From: Phaffia rhodozyma
Taxonomy: Eukaryota > Basidiomycota > Tremellomycetes > Cystofilobasidiales > Mrakiaceae
Direction of reading: 5' to 3'
Assembly (NCBI GenBank): GCA_014706385.1
Contig: JACGZH010000002.1
Location: 682,001-746,000, forward strand
Length of the DNA: 64,000 nucleotides
In this document: in pieces, positions 12,792 to 24,300 of the stretch
Numbering within the stretch: position 1 is the first letter of the stretch
How the letters are laid out: each line of letters starts with the position of its first letter
Program-made: the position numbers and the translations under genes
The notes under the pieces: model-generated
Databases searched by the model: none
The model's input: the letters and a program-made list of their open reading frames with translations, nothing else
Told to the model about the DNA's origin: nothing

Positions 12792-13486
12792 GAGTGCGGA
12801 GTGGTCCGAGATATGATCGATGGTCAATGGCGAGTGCTCAACGTAAGGTGAGGAATCTCCGGAGATGGGTTTAACCGGCCGGCCTGACTGAGCTCACGTG
12901 ACCGGTTATACCATTTATGTCAGGGTCCGGGTTCAGAGGGTAACGGGAAGGTTACAATAATGTAACCAGGCAGGGAATAGGGTTGGCAAGAAGGAAGTTC
13001 AGGCTCTCTAGCTTGGTGACTGTGACGAGAGCGCAAGGTAGGGAAATCGTATGAATAAGGTTGATACAACAATGGAACAAGAGTACTAGGGAACCAAGGA
13101 ATGACAAAAGATCCAGACTTGGTAGATTATGCTATGGGTGGCAAAGGGGACCCGTCTTATATATCATCCTTAGACTCCAACGATTATGCATAAGAGAACA
13201 GGTCATAGAAGGTGCTAGAAGCACCTGCGCTGGAAGGTCATATACCTGCATGTTGATGTAATGAGAGAGCATAAGGAATACCGAGGCAGGAGAAACAACA
13301 GAACCAAAAGAAGGTTACTGAGGTGTAACACTCAGGTCACATCCCTGACAATTTAATCTGTAGCCGTGTAACCATCCAGTGGCGACGTCAACCGTATCAT
13401 CTTCATCTTCAGCCGTCCATCTTGAAGCTTGACGAGTACGGTCTCTTCCACTCACACTTACATTCGTACACACACACACACACACG
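12792..13486. promoter_or_regulatory. Divergent promoter HACL1 / GST-like with palindromes
   Basis: 695 bp with no gene. Near the HACL1 start: TAACCGG (12872-12878) and its inverted copy CCGGTTA (12902-12908) flank the palindromes GGCCGGCC (12877-12884) and TCACGTGA (around 12894-12901). A second inverted repeat is GGTTAC at 12950-12955 and GTAACC at 12962-12967. CACGTG is the core of bHLH sites such as Cbf1/Pho4. Function here is inferred only. Confidence 0.5.
13468..13485. repeat. (AC)9 microsatellite in 5' leader of GST-like gene
   Basis: Eighteen bases of alternating A and C end one base before the GST-like ATG at 13487, so the tract is very probably within the 5' UTR. Confidence 0.8.
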
Positions 13487-15249
13487 ATGAGCACTTCATC
13501 CACAGGTTCTAACAGTATACCGAAAGCTGTCTTATACTGGTATGATTTTTGTTCTTCTCTGTTTGAATTTTGATCTCATATCGCTTCGTGGGCGATATGG
13601 AACTTGCCATTGATCAAACGGTTCTAATTCTTCATCGATCCAAACACCGTCGATTATCAACTATCAAAGGAATCCAACCAGCGTCTGGTCAACCGTTCCA
13701 TTGCTGGCTCTAAGAGAAAAAGGATACTCCGAAGAAGATTTCAATATGGTGACCGTCGACATCTGTATGTCTCATTTGAGCGTCATCTTTCAGGTTTGTA
13801 TATTGTCGTAATATTCATCAAACTCCTTTATTACTTAAGCGAGAGGGGACAATTTTTCTCTGGACTATCTTCGATTGAACCCACATGGTGAGTAAGATCT
13901 TTTGCACCTATCTTGAATGAACGGAAATGACACCGTCTTTGTTTTGCCAAACAACATTCAGGAACTATACCCACCTTGGTCGTCCCTGTCTGGGATGGTT
14001 CGGCTGCTGAAGCAGGTAAAGAGACACGTTATAAATCCATCCAGGACACTATTGTGCGCTCTAATTATCTGATCCTTGTCACCTACGCCTCTTGTTAACC
14101 TGAATTTATCTTGCTGAATTTTTCATTCCGCGATTAGTCCATCTTGACGTTCCTGGACTCCTCTCGGACCCCTCATTCAACTCCTTCATCATCGTCACCA
14201 GCTCCTGCGCTCTCTCCAGCAACGATAGAAGGCAAGCATCTTTCCGACACGCTCATCCTAGCCGTCCATCTTCCTACTGCAGATCCGAACTTCCTACTGT
14301 TATGCGCGAGGTCGCCGCATGAGCTCATGATGAAGGAAAAGGGCTTTGCCGGGCACTGGATCAAAGCAAGACAGGAGGCCCTGCACAGGTATATCAAAGA
14401 ATCCGAGGAAGGAAGCTCGACCCATCTGTTTTTGAAAAATAGTGAGATAGATGTTATCTTTGAACTTATCCTGACCTCTGTTATCGTTCAAGTTCCCTTC
14501 ACTGATCGTATCTGTGTGTCTTAACAAACCGATGACAGAATTGCAAGCGAACCAGATAGTCTACGACGTATATTATTCTCCTCATACCGGGCCAGAAACC
14601 GAAGCCCGCCGACAAGCGTTTTTTGCTGCTTCTCGAAAGGCTTGGGGGGTCGGAGTGGTCGAGAATTTGGATATAATTGAATCAAACATCGTTGGGCCGT
14701 ATACATTAGGGGATCAAATCGTTCGTCCTCTTTTTATCATGATCTTGGACCTGTTGTTCGAGCTGACGACGATTTATGATTCAATTCACACAAAAAATCT
14801 GACGTATATTCACTCGGTTATAACAGTCTCTTGCTGACCTACACATCATCGCCTGGCTCGCCCGAATCGTGTTTCTTTCTCAAGGAGGTCCTACGCCTGC
14901 CGGTTTAGAGGCTTTGGAGAAGCAGATCGCAGGCACTCGGATCGGTCTCGGTCTCAGCGGAGGTGCAGCCACTGCTTCAGGGGGAACGATCGGAACACCG
15001 GCGATGCGGGGACCACAGAACCCAGATGCGCCTCTTGCGTCTCTCAAGAACGTTAGTTCAGGAGACTTCAAGATTGGTCAAAAGACGAAGATGTTTTGGG
15101 CGGCTTGGATTGAACGAGACAGTTTTAAGAGAATGTTCGTGCTATGTTCTTCTTGTTTTCTTTACGGTCTATGTTGATCAAGTTAACCATGGGTTTCTTT
15201 CTTGTGGTGACATCGAATAAACAGATACAGCAATTCGACTCTTCACTAA
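13487..15249 (+). CDS. Glutathione S-transferase-like protein
   Basis: Thioredoxin-fold N-domain plus helical C-domain. ATG at 13487 gives MSTSSTGSNSIPKAVLYWC. The N-domain reads VWSTVPLLALREKGY, then DNFSLDYLRLNPHGTIPTLV with the cis-Pro segment before the C-domain. The C-domain has GHWIKARQEALHRYI, YDVYYSPHTGPETEARRQAFF and LGDQISLADLHIIAWLARIVF, the usual GST helix with a conserved Asp. About eight introns; two need the donor GTTCGT (14721 and 15135), and the last exon gives YSNSTLH and the stop at 15249. At roughly 340 residues it exceeds a typical 220-residue GST because of Ser/Pro-rich and Gly/Ala-rich inserts. The substrate is unknown, and the active-site Ser/Cys is not certain. Confidence 0.78.
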
Positions 15250-15668
15250 TTCATATTAATCCTGTAGCCTGTTCCTTTCTTTCATTCTGATTTCCTAGGT
15301 TTTATCCTTTTGTCTTACAGTTCTCAATATACAGATACATGTTTTCTTTGTCCCTTCTCTTCTTTTTCGGCTTCCATGTAGCTTTACGTTTCCGTCCCAG
15401 AATCTGACTCTTCCAGGTGTTTGGTTACAAAGTATCGTGTACTCGATGACATTGATCCTGTCAAGTAAATGCTAGGGGAGTTGAATCTTTTGCTGGTGCA
15501 AATGGCAAGGATGGAACAGAGTACAGAAGAAGAAAATCAAGCAAAACCTAAAGAATCTAAGAAAAAGACGAAAGGATGACTCTAGGAAAGAGGCAAAAGA
15601 TGAAAAAGTCTTGCTGAGAAGAGGGAAAGAGGAAACAAGAAGAGGGATTAATTCAAGAGAGTCAAAGC
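15250..15668. other. Convergent 3' flanks GST-like / SER1
   Basis: 419 bp between two stop codons. T-rich on the left half and A-rich on the right half, as expected for two converging 3' UTRs with polyadenylation signals. No coding signal. Confidence 0.6.
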
Positions 15669-17192
15669 TCAGTTTTGAACCTGAGAGTCAAACTCTTTGA
15701 TCCAGGCGACCAAGGCCTGCACGCTCTCAAGCGTGACGGCATTGTACAACGAAGCTCGGATGCCTGGTATCAGTTGTAGCCATATGTTTAGTATTCTTTC
15801 TCGGTCAGTTGCTGTCGACAACACAAATAGAGAGAGGGTAGACTAGGTGGAAGTACGAACCTCCGATGGATCGGTGACCTTTCAACTGTCTCAATCCCCT
15901 CTCCTCCGCTCCTGCCAAGAAAGCTTTTTCGGCCTCTTCACCACCTTTCATGTTCCAAACGACGTTCATCCAACTTCTAGCCTCCTTCTCAACTTTGAGG
16001 ACAACATTCCCACTATCCTCTAAGGTGTTGTACAGTAACGTGGCCTTCTCCAAATTTTCGTCTCGCTTGCCTTGGAGCCCGCCGTTGGCAAGCAACAGCC
16101 TGACAACTAGCGAGGTGATATAGATCGGCCAGACAGGGGGAGTATTGTACAATGAAGCAGAGTCCGCCATGTTCTTGTAAACCAGAAGCTCGGGGATAGG
16201 AATCGGTGCATCGGCATCCGTAAAGTTAAGGATAGACTTATGAACGATAACAACCACCAACCCGGCGGGCGACAAGTTCTTCTGCGCACCAGCATAAATG
16301 AGCGCATGCTTCTCAATATTGGGAATCGGTCGACTAAGGAATGAGGAAGAGTAGTCGGCAACTAGAGGTGTTCCCTCGGGAACGAGGTCGAAAGGAAATG
16401 CTCCGGACTCGGTGGTTGTACCGGGGAACTCAACTCCGTTGATCGTCTCGTTTTCGCAGTAGTAGACGAATGCGGCCTCACCAGCAGGGGAGAACGAGTA
16501 TTCGTCTCTGGTGGGCAACCGGGTATATCCAGAAGGCTTCGTGTCAGCCACAAGGTTCACTTGAGCGTGCTTTCCAGCATGAGCGAGTCGAGCGGCTTCG
16601 GAAGCAGCCTTCTTGGACCAGGTCCCGGTGACAACGTAGTCCATCTTGGGAGGGTTTGAGGCCGGGTGAGCGGCAGCATAGTGAGCGAGCAAGTTGAGTA
16701 CGACGGCAGAGAATTGAGTGGTTCCACCGCCCTGGGTGAACAACACGTGGTGGGTGTCAGGAACCTGAAGGAGTGCTCGAACTCCGGCTGTGATCGAGTC
16801 GAGTCAGATATCAGAGGCATGTATAAAGGGCTGAAAAGTTTTGGAAAGTGGTCAAACCTTCGGCCTCCTTGATGACACTAGCAAACTCTTTTCCCCTGTG
16901 GCTGACCTCACAGATTCCAATTCCAGACCCCTGGAAATCAAGGAGAGCACCTTGGGCTTCCTGTAATGCAAAAAACGATGACAACAGAAACGATGATAAT
17001 AATAAGAAGCTATTCAGTTGAAAGGTTCTGTTCTCTCGTCTTATTTGCTGCTTCGCAAAGAGCTCCGCTCAAGAACAAAAAAAACGTAACCAGTACGTGA
17101 TGTCATTGGTAGGAAAAACTGACCTCAAGAACAGAAGTTGGCAGAGGAGAAGGTCCAGCTGCGAAATTATGGGTATGAGCTCTAGCGGGCAT
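15669..17192 (-). CDS. SER1: Phosphoserine aminotransferase
   Basis: PLP enzyme converting 3-phosphohydroxypyruvate and glutamate to phosphoserine in cytosolic serine synthesis. ATG at 17192 gives MPARAHTHNFAAGPSPLP; the NFxAGP start is characteristic. The second exon has GALLDFQGSGIGICEVSHRG. One long exon (about 16790-15860) contains VLFTQGGGTTQFSAVVLNL, DYVVTGTWSKKAA, VADYSSSFLSRPI and the PLP-lysine segment YAGAQKNLSPAG. It continues with NTPPVWPIYI and RSIGG, where the substrate-binding Arg and His lie. The last exon reads GIRASLYNAVTLESVQALV, with the stop at 15669. Total is about 390-400 residues, normal for the family. Confidence 0.94.
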
Positions 17193-18722
17193 GCTTTGAG
17201 ATAGTTGAGCAACTGCGAGTGGGTGAGTGCGTATGATATCCGAGGATCTTGGGTCTCAACGTTGATGGGAAAGTGGTAGATAATTTCGGGGTTAGTCGAG
17301 TCAGCGTACTGCTTTGTGGCAGATAAGTATCGTGACCGAAGCTGTGGGTTATCAATGATAGAAGCCGTGGTTACAAGATTACGAGGTGGTTACTGGGGTT
17401 GAATAGGGAAATACAAGGCTCGGAGATTTAGGCTCCCAGGGCTCAGGGAAGAGGGAATGATCACAATTGAATAGCACAAATAGCTAATAGGAGTAGTTAA
17501 CAAGATCCTAACTTGGAGAACCCCATCTGAAGGAGCGCGCAAGCGTTCCTCTTATGTTGTTCAGTGTTCTACCTAAGATGAAGTGGCAACCTGGTTGCCA
17601 CTCGATTACTAAACGACAGGATTATCAACCAGAATGACGATGAAGCCGGAGGTTATCGAGCAACAGATCACTAAGCGTATCAACAATCCAAAGAAACAAC
17701 GATGAGAAGAATGATCAAGCGCATATAATGAAGAGAAGGAGCATAATGAAATGGAAGGCATGATGACTAATAGAACTTGGGAATGGCTACACTGTGCGTG
17801 TACATGTTACCTAATCCTGATTCCTGACAATCAAGGCAGTGTTGTCTTGGCATCACCTGACTTCCGACGCCACACACATGTTCCTTGACAACGACGATCA
17901 CTCTTGTGTTGCATCAAACTCAAATGAAACAAGTCAACGCTCGTTTTTCTCTTATTCCAGCCCAAACTTTTTGCTCTCTGCCCATAGTCTTCTATCTGGA
18001 GCGTGAATTCTTGGAATTTGACAGAGCTGACCGAATCTTAACTGACTGAGTGAAACGTTTTGTGACCTCTGAAGTCTCGTTGTTGATGACACGTTATGTT
18101 TTCAATATCTGCTTCTTCTCTTGAATACTCTTCTCTTATTCTTTTCTCCCTCGCTTCCCTCTGTGTCTTTGAATGGTCCATCAACACGCAGGCGCACTTT
18201 GTTGAACGTGTTTTCTCTGATCACCATTTCCATCGTGTCGGCCTCATATCTCCGATCTTGTCTTCTACATTCTCATAAAACTGACACCGACGGAAATCAC
18301 TCAGATTATGTCAAAATACTCCTGAATCCAATCAGCCACTTGTTCAAGATTTATTCCGGTGTTGTATTCTTGAGCGCACACGCAGGGTTGATCCGTTCAG
18401 ATCCCGTTCAGAAATCTCCTCTGTCTCGTTTATGGTTGGCACAATCGACCATCTCCTCTGTGTATGCAGCTCACGACGACGACGACGATGATGATTGATA
18501 CAAGAATGGGTTCATTCAAGACTAACGGCGCAAGTCTTGCACTTAGAATTCCGAAGAGCTTTTTCTTCGTTGACAATGATCGAACGGGTTTTTAGGCAGG
18601 TATAAAGCCGAGAAGCTTACTAGTGTCCAATATGGACGATTCTCCCTTCTTCTGCCTCGAGATTGACTTCTACTTCTCGTGTCACTTTAGCTCCTATAAT
18701 CCTCACCCTCGTATCAATAGCT
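17193..18722. other. 1.5-kb intergenic: SER1 and WSC promoters
   Basis: Divergent start codons flank this gap. Open frames at 18096-18498 are pyrimidine-rich, lack homology I recognise and end in a (CGA/GAT)n tract at about 18474-18494, so I do not call a gene. Large enough to hide a short noncoding RNA, but I see no tRNA cloverleaf or conserved box. Confidence 0.5.
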
Positions 18723-20810
18723 ATGCCTGCCTTCAAGTTATCCACCCAATCAGTCATTCATTGCGCGACTCTCCTTGCTTTTGCTTGGTCAATTCCTCCT
18801 GCTCAAGCCGGGCAAAACATACATCGGTCGACGATCAGATCTCGACAGTTGGCTGGTCGACAAGAAGCAACTGTAAGCCTTGACTCGTTTTGTTCTCCAA
18901 ATTGGACTGAGTTCCTTTCACACTGCTCTTGACTAAAAATCAATCACTGATTTTGTCTCCTCACTTGACTTTTGTACAAAGTATAATGTTACCACTACCT
19001 ACAACAATAATACTGCGACTACTGGTATCAACTATAATGGTACCACTACCAGTAATCCTGTCTCTAGCAGTACTGCTATCAGCAGTCCCGCCGCCAACAC
19101 TACTACGAGTAGCGGCACCTCAGCCAACGAGACCGTTCCCGTGACTTCTTCTGTGGATCACACTTTACCAACTGGGTGGAACAGCGTAGGATGCATCGCT
19201 GAAGCCACGGTAACCCTACGAGCTCTGGCGGCCGCTGTGTATAAAGCGGACAACATGACCCTGGAGGCATGTGCTAGCTTTTGCGAGGTGAGTTCATTTC
19301 TTTCTTGTCAAGAGCTCCATGCAGTTTCTGGTTCCTTGCCGTGTCCATCATATAATATGTAGCACTTATATCATTTCTTCCTTCGAATTCCACAGTCCCA
19401 GTGAGTCTTTGATTGCTGAGAAAATAAAACCTATCAGAATTGACGGTTCATCCTTTCTGGCTGATGGGCGTCTCATGCACGTCTGATATGATGCTGATCT
19501 TCAAGAGAGCTACCATATGCTGGACTCGAATATAACAGTAATTTTGTTTCTTCTGAATTGGCCATTCTCAACCCTCCTCGATCAGTCTAAACCTGATATT
19601 CTTGTGTGTGATGTTATCTTTTTAATCTATTCTTCCACATCTTGTTCGATACATCAGCCGAGTGCTATTGTGATTTTGATTTCCGAAATGGCGCTACTGG
19701 TGCTATCGTCGATAACTCTAATTGTGACTATTCTTGTGGAGGAGACCCGACTGAGATCTGTGTACGTTATTCCTTATTTAAAATCAGTACATGCGCAATG
19801 CAAGCTATGAGGTGCATCAACAAGGAGGGGATAGTATAGTTGTTTGCTTGTCTGATACTCATCTTTGTCGTAACCACACAGGGCGGAGCCTCGCACTTAT
19901 CTTTACTCCGTGAGCTCCTTGATTTCTTTTTGCTTACTTCTGTCAACCTTGATCATGCCGGTTGACAACGCATATCGTATTCTAACAGAGAACGAGTCGC
20001 TTATGGTCTCAAAGAACGATACGATTTCTAATGGTTGGAAGATTGGTCCGTGCGTGCATGAGTTGGAAAACTCTCGAACCTTGGGAGCCACTTCTTACAC
20101 TAGTGAAGATGAGATGAGTCAAGAATCGTTCGTCCTTCTTTGTTACTACTCTTGTCTTCTTTCTTTCTCTTTAATAAAAAGAAAAACAATGTTCTGCTCC
20201 TGATATTCGAACTTGGCTGCATATTACTGACGTTATCTTCTTTTGGTCCTTAGTTGTGTCGCATTCTGCGAAGAAGCAGGATACCAATACGCCGCTGCCG
20301 AGTATGGTTCCGGTCAGTAACTTCAACACCTTCACCTTTTCCGTACATTTTCAACCAATATACCTACTGCTGACCTTTGCTTCAATTTTCACTTCCTGCC
20401 TTTGTTATTGTGTTTAGAGTGTTACTGTGGTTCTGCTTTTTCTTCTGAAGTTGCAGACTTTGACGAATGTAGCATGGTCTGCACAGGCAATAAGAGAGTA
20501 AGATTTTATCATCATGTTTTGAAAATGCCATGTCTTCTTTTTGTTCGCTCCTCTTTTGCTGACAATGCTGGAATGGACTGTCTGCCGTGTCAAACTACTC
20601 AGGAGATTTGTGGAGGTCAGTAGTCTTATCTTTCATGTCTTCAGCTAGTCCTAGGTTTGTTCGTCAATTCATTTATTCCTCTCTTTACGGATATCAAATT
20701 CGCTAGGACCCGATCGGCTTATCACTTTCTACAAGGAGACCTCCACAAAAACTGAGGAAGACTGGTGTATTACTGTCACTGGAGAACTTGCTCGTTGTGT
20801 CATCGTTTAG
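18723..20810 (+). CDS. Secreted protein with two WSC domains
   Basis: Probable extracellular carbohydrate-binding protein. ATG at 18723 gives a signal peptide (MPAFKLSTQSVIHC, hydrophobic ATLLAFAW, AQAGQ). A Thr/Ser/Asn-rich linker with many N-glycosylation sequons follows (18982-19150). WSC 1 reads GWNSVGCIAEATVTLRAL, then ACASFCE, YAGLEY, ECYCDFDFRNGATG and SCGGDPTEICGG. WSC 2 reads GWKIGPCVHELENSRTLG, SCVAFCEEAGYQYAAAEYG, ECYCGSAFSSE, CSMVCTGN and EICGGPDRL. Both have the regular Cys pattern. About nine introns, one with donor GTTCGT at 20128. It stops at 20810 soon after WSC 2, with no transmembrane or GPI signal, so it is not a Wsc1-type stress sensor. Convergent with AGS1. Confidence 0.85.
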
Positions 20811-21319
20811 TTGGTCGGATTCTATAGATTCTTTTGTCCTCGTACTTCTTTCCTTCCTTTTTCTCTCCTTTCTTTTTATTCGATTGAAACCACAAACATG
20901 TGAGAGCGCCATAGAATGGTATGAGCAGTAGCTGTTTTTGACTTATTTAGAGATATGTGAAGAAATCCGGTGCAACGAGGGAAGATGAATACCACCTTAT
21001 CCTCAGTTTTGAAACTATCCCTCCGCCATAACGACTTGTCTTTAACCGCACGATTGACCATGAATTGCTTAGGGAACTGGTGATGACAAATATTATGATT
21101 AAACATATGAGCGCAATGATGTCCTTGACAAAGAAAAGATACATCTAATTTCGAGCTTCTATTTAGAACATTCTATCGAGGAAAACAGGTACAGATGCAT
21201 ATGCATACCACAAGGTGGGTTGAAAGAATGTCCATGAGTAGATGAGAGAATTGAAATAAATATGACGTTGACTGTTTGAAGAAAAGAATTGAAATGGAGA
21301 TTTGTATCACTAGAAACTG
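20811..21319. other. Convergent 3' flanks WSC protein / AGS1
   Basis: 509 bp between two stop codons. AT-rich, no sustained coding signal, no repeat noticed. Confidence 0.55.
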
Positions 21320-24300
21320 CTATGGCTTGGTTAATTGCTCCTTTCGGAATAGCCAGAGGTCTTACAAGGATCAAGTACAAGATAATCTCCAGTCAGAATA
21401 GAACAACATATTTGTTTCTCAATGAAAGCACTCACAGCCGACGACGATTCCAATCTGACATGCCAAGCAGATCCAGAAGAGTGGGTAGATCACAGGTAAA
21501 CCTGTCAACCCATCGATTGCCTTATCCCAGAGACCGATATTGGGGAATACAGTGTAAGGCCCAAGCTGTGATGACGAACACCAACATGTTAATACAAGAG
21601 TTTATATATATCATTGGAGGGTAAAGAAAATATAAGAGGAGAACTCACTCGATCAGGACTACCAATACGGGCGACGATCACCACAAGGGCACCAAGACAT
21701 TGGCAGAAGAACAGAGCAGCGTTGACTAAGAAGAGGAAGAGAAGAAAAAGGATTCACCCAATCTCGATCAGTGGATGCATTCTAATTTATCAAACGAAAT
21801 AGCTTCTCACCATGGAATCGACTGAGTGTTTGGAGCAACGCCATTCCTAACCCAACACCCTGGATGGCGTCGAGCACTCCAAGCCAAAGCCATGTTCCGG
21901 TAGAGAGGTACGGGCCGACGGATCCAGCCCATGGAACGTTGGCTCCAATTCCAGAGATAGCCCAAAACATCTGACACCATCTAGGAGCACCCAGTCCGAT
22001 GGCGAAGACTGGGAGAAGCCACGAATGAACCTTGGCATATCCTGTTAAGATAAAGAAGGAATACGTAAGCTCCGTCACAGATAGCCTCATATGGACACAT
22101 GAACTCACGGGTCAGAGTGTACAGCAGGATAGACCAAATCTAACAGTCGAATGAAAAGAATAATTAGAAGGATTTCGTTGACTGCCAATCATGAATCAAC
22201 CACGTACGCCGATAAAGAAAATTCCGATCATAATAACGGTAGCCCATTCTGGTACATTCGTGTTATTCCAAAGGAACTTCCAGCTTCGGCCTGTCGGAGG
22301 AGCCAGCCAAAAGTCTCGAAGGATCTCAGCAACCAAAAACCATTGCACAATGTGCCGTCGGAAGAGAGTAGCGTAGAAGTTGGGCACAGTAGGAGGTTTC
22401 TGTTCGATGAAAAAGTCCGTGGAAGATCTGCATTGAGCGAAAGGAACTTCCCTATCGCTTACTAGAAGATTGTGAACTGACCTGTAGATAGTATTGAGGA
22501 AGACCCCACCAAGTCGTGACGAAGAACACCATACTTATGAGAGCTAGAGGCCATACTACATACAACACCGCTCGAGGCTGAAAGATTCAAAGGTATAAAC
22601 TCCGTATCAGTCAAGAACGACCCAGATGGTCGAGGTAGGTAATCAATACTCACAGCTATGTACTTGGTAGCTGGAGAGTTTGAAAGGCAATATCAAGAAA
22701 GTTAGCCAGTGATCCTCCGCACGAGCAATGAACTGGCTAGACTTACGGTCATTGTTGACCAGCAAACTACCCCACCACCATAAAGCAGCCTTGATAAGGA
22801 AAGAAAAGTCTTGGGTCAGTCGCATATCAGTACCTAGCTGCAGCACCAAGAAGACGTACAGTCCAACACTGTTGAAGACCTTGGATCACACATGCTCGGA
22901 AGACCCAAGACTCAGTAGTAGCGCCGGCTTCTTCACCAAAACTAAGGGGAAATGGAATGAAATCAGCAGAATGCACTTGATAAACTCTGAGGATACTTGA
23001 CGTACTTCATTCCAAAGAACATAAAGTTCGCGGCAGAAGCAGAGGCATAGCACCAAGTCGCAGCCGCCTGGATATAAGTTTGCTTCGACGTGATACTTCC
23101 ATGGAACGAAGGAAGTCCAATCATGAAGAAGGCGATGGAGAAGCTAGTAGATGAAAATACAAAGTTAAAAGGGTGATAGACCAAGCGGTTTGAGCAATGC
23201 ACCCTCCAGGTCAAGACTTAATCTTGATGTTGTATTAACTCACAAAATCCATGGGAAGGATAGTCCGTACACGGATGGCATAGTTCGGAAGACGGCCCTT
23301 TTGAAGAAGAGAAGAAAGGTGAGATACGATTTGATGCAATATGACAAATAGACTGACATACCACCAGCAGATACTAGCTGTAAAGAAGACAGCTCCGATG
23401 ACGTAGAGATCGAGATCTGAACAGATACACCACAGTAATCGAATGGATTTCAGTTGAACGTCAGAAATATGAGAGGCAATTAAAGATGTCATTTACCAGT
23501 TTGGGTAGCGGACCCAGAGAGAAGTACTAATTGGAACGCAGTGGCCGAGAGTAATTGACCAACACTCATGACGATAGAGTACAGAGGCCACTCTCCGATC
23601 TGACGGCCCATAAAGATTTGCATCCTAGACATCGGTATGTCCGGCATAAGATTGTCATCGAGTTCGCCAGCAGCGGTATACACTGAGTTCTCATGAAGGC
23701 TGGATCCATAACCAGAAGCCTTGGAGCTATCGATCTATCAACGTGAAAATATCCACACTTAGCATTTGATCAAAAATGATAATTTTGTTACAAACAAACC
23801 TTTTCTCTTCGAAGCTCAACGAAGTGGGCCTTCTCCGCTTTTTCCAGGTCTGAAGTGGATATTGATTTTCTCATATCAGTAGCAGAATATCTGGCCTTGC
23901 CGGATTAAACAGAATGTTTGCTTACACTTCTCAATACAAAGGTCGCCCTTCGAGTTGTCAGAGTTGAGATTTTTTAGTTTCTGAACAAATTCATTAGCAA
24001 CCAAACCTATAGTGATACGGAAGCACATCAGTTTTCTGGTTGGCAACTCGGTTGTATAAGAAACGGCGACGGACCTTTCTCATCCGTAAATGTTTCCATC
24101 GCCTTGTTTAGAGGAGAAGAAGACCCATGCTCATCCACAATCGATGAGATGCTCGAGTTTCGCGAATGCATCGTGAAAGGTCGGTTAGGTGCTTGAAGCT
24201 CTCCGTCATCTGCGAAACTGATTCGTGAAGCGTTGGAGAAGAAAGGATCGCGTGTACTTCCTGTCTGCTTTGCAATTTGTCTAATCAAGAACAAGACACA

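Noticed and set aside
18096..18498. Possible small genes upstream of the WSC gene
   Set aside because: Overlapping frames rich in Ser/Leu/Phe from a pyrimidine-rich promoter, ending in an Asp repeat from a microsatellite. No splice or family support.
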